From: JBMOKU01 sp049324315
GTDB taxonomy: Bacteria > Bacillota > Clostridia > Peptostreptococcales > Thermotaleaceae
DNA: 25,367 nt
Assembly: GCA_049324315.1 (NCBI GenBank)
Contig: JBMOKU010000002.1
Location: forward strand, 1-25,367
Direction: 5' to 3'
Positions within the stretch are counted from its first letter, which is position 1. Every line of letters begins with the position of its first letter. This document shows positions 24,343 to 25,367 of this stretch, one piece after another. Under the pieces are notes generated by a model, which saw nothing but the letters and a program-made list of their open reading frames with translations, was not told the origin of the DNA and made no database searches. The position numbers were made by a program, and so were the translations under genes.

Positions 24343-24370
24343 TTTCATATTTCATATTTCATATTTCATA
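24343..24370. repeat. Perfect tandem repeat, 4 x TTTCATA (TATGAAA on minus)
   Basis: Four exact 7-bp units. The stop codon of the neighbouring hydrolase gene (24359-24361) is formed inside the repeat, where it reads TAT GAA ATA TGA. Confidence 0.95.
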
Positions 24371-25099
24371 GGACTTCATTTCTTCTGATAGTACGATCTT
24401 GTCAGGATGTTCGGCATTTGCTTCTTCAAAAACATCCTGAAGATCGTATTCCGGCCAAAAGTGCGTTAGCAGCACGTTTTTAATGTTACATTGTCTCCCG
24501 ATCATTCCGGTTTCCTTTGCAGAAAGATGTGGTGTGTCACTGTTTTTATCCTTCTCAAGAACACCGCATTCACACAACAGCATATCTGCTTCCCTGGTAA
24601 AATCAAGAAGCTGACTGCAATATTTCGTATCCGCCGAATACACAAATGTACGATCATTACTTTTCACCTTCACGCCATAGCATTCAACCGGATGATCCAT
24701 CTTTTTGAAAGTAATTTCAAGATTTTCCAGCTGTATGACTAATGCCTCATGAATCCCATGGAGATCATAGGCTTGCTGATATTGCAGCTTTTCAAAATCA
24801 TCCGCCGGTGATTGGGGAGCATATAAGAGAATGGATTTTTTCGAAGGATCCTTCATCTTCCCAATACCTAGTGCATATTTTAACACCATTGCGTCACCCA
24901 CATGATCACTATGTAGATGGGACAGAATAATAAGATCAATATCGTAAAAAGAGTTTATTTTTTGCTGCAGTCTACTCAATGTCCCATTACCACAATCGAT
25001 GAGTATTTTTGTTTCTCCTTCTTCCAATAGATAGCCGGAACAAGCGCCACCGGCTCTTGGATAAGGACCACAATTTCCTAGTACTGTAATCTTCATCAT
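24359..25099 (-). CDS. Metallo-beta-lactamase-fold hydrolase (YhfI/RNase Z-like)
   Basis: Predicted 246 aa. The metal site SHLHSDHVGD (H61, H63, D65, H66) is followed by further ligands in MDHPVECYG, YSADTKYC and LLTHFWPEYD, the pattern of the RNase Z/arylsulfatase-like branch. The N-terminus ITVLGNCGPYPRAGGACSGYLL and length fit B. subtilis YhfI. The substrate is unknown; a cyclic nucleotide or other phosphodiester is possible, and true tRNase Z is less likely because I see no exosite arm. ATG at 25099 follows GGAGGTG. Its last codons are made by a 7-bp tandem repeat. No cysteine-rich or secretion features, so it is cytosolic. Confidence 0.9.
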   Translation of the reverse strand: MMKITVLGNCGPYPRAGGACSGYLLEEGETKILIDCGNGTLSRLQQKINSFYDIDLIILSHLHSDHVGDAMVLKYALGIGKMKDPSKKSILLYAPQSPADDFEKLQYQQAYDLHGIHEALVIQLENLEITFKKMDHPVECYGVKVKSNDRTFVYSADTKYCSQLLDFTREADMLLCECGVLEKDKNSDTPHLSAKETGMIGRQCNIKNVLLTHFWPEYDLQDVFEEANAEHPDKIVLSEEMKSYEI

Positions 25100-25161
25100 A
25101 CTTCCACCTCCATCATTTAATCGTCAACCATAGTGTGATCATTATGGTATCATCTTAAACC

Positions 25162-25340
25162 AAAGCAAGTTACTCATTAACTCGTTGTGCTAGTTGATGT
25201 AGATTTGCTTTGTGGAGAGGCTTATAGAGTTTGTTAGCACAGCGGAAGATTCGTTGCATCAAATGTTTGAACAAAATTGACTGCGTCAATTTGTTTCGCT
25301 AGGGAACCCTAGGTTCCCTTCGACGACTGCTTCGCAGTCT
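25162..25340. repeat. Non-coding end region with tandem perfect hairpins
   Basis: No gene is seen in 25100-25367. Three perfect hairpins follow each other within 66 bp: AAATTGAC/GTCAATTT (25274-25281 and 25285-25292), AGGGAACC/GGTTCCCT (25301-25308 and 25312-25319) and GACTGC/GCAGTC (25325-25330 and 25334-25339), each with a 3-nt loop. A further pair, AAAGCAA (25162-25168) and TTGCTTT (25205-25211), lies outside them. It may be a repeat element or structured RNA; the type is unknown. Confidence 0.5.
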
Positions 25341-25367
25341 GAGCACCCTCCTAAAACGGCAAAGGGG

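Noticed and set aside
25170..25290. Short open frames on both strands in the right-end region
   Set aside because: Only 25-40 codons, bounded by stops, no ribosome sites and running through perfect hairpins.

Overview
The window looks like a chromosomal segment of a low-GC, endospore-forming Firmicute of the class Clostridia. The spore-only genes gpr and spoIIP, a HrcA/CIRCE heat-shock circuit and sigma-A-like promoters support this. An Alkaliphilus/Natronincola-type relative is my guess from gene content and order, not a proven assignment. All genes but one (rpsT) lie on the minus strand, so transcription runs from high to low coordinates.

Reading in the direction of transcription: (1) 25.4-24.3 kb holds a structured non-coding end region and a YhfI-like metallo-beta-lactamase-fold hydrolase. 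(2) 24.2-22.6 kb holds a 102-aa unknown protein and a YibE/F membrane protein. (3) 22.5-19.1 kb holds comEC (DNA uptake channel) and holA (DNA polymerase III delta). (4) rpsT (S20) is alone on the plus strand, with its own promoter and a shared bidirectional terminator. (5) 18.5-15.7 kb holds the sporulation genes gpr and spoIIP, then a small unknown membrane protein. (6) 15.6-12.6 kb holds lepA and hemW. (7) 12.6-6.1 kb is the heat-shock operon: promoter, CIRCE, hrcA, an archaeal-type (group III) chaperonin, grpE, dnaK, dnaJ and a terminator. (8) 6.0-1.6 kb holds prmA, rsmE, mtaB, a HIT protein, rpsU and yqeY, a translation and RNA-modification block. (9) A secreted endonuclease/exonuclease/phosphatase-family protein follows. 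(10) At the left edge, directly after that gene's terminator, is what appears to be the 5' end of a group II intron that runs out of the window.

The order comEC-holA-rpsT-gpr-spoIIP-lepA-hemW-hrcA-grpE-dnaK-dnaJ-prmA-rsmE-mtaB-rpsU-yqeY is a long-conserved Firmicute block, known also from Bacillus subtilis. What stands out is the thermosome-like chaperonin inserted between hrcA and grpE. It lies downstream of one perfect CIRCE operator, so a second type of folding chamber is apparently co-expressed with the Hsp70 system under HrcA control. Such archaeal-like chaperonins are known in a few bacteria (first characterised in Carboxydothermus hydrogenoformans), so the class is not new, but it is rare and its clients are largely unknown.

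Other points of interest are a very good sigma-E-type promoter for spoIIP, several intergenic inverted-repeat elements, a perfect 7-bp x 4 tandem repeat at a stop codon and upstream of a possible promoter, and two small unknown genes.
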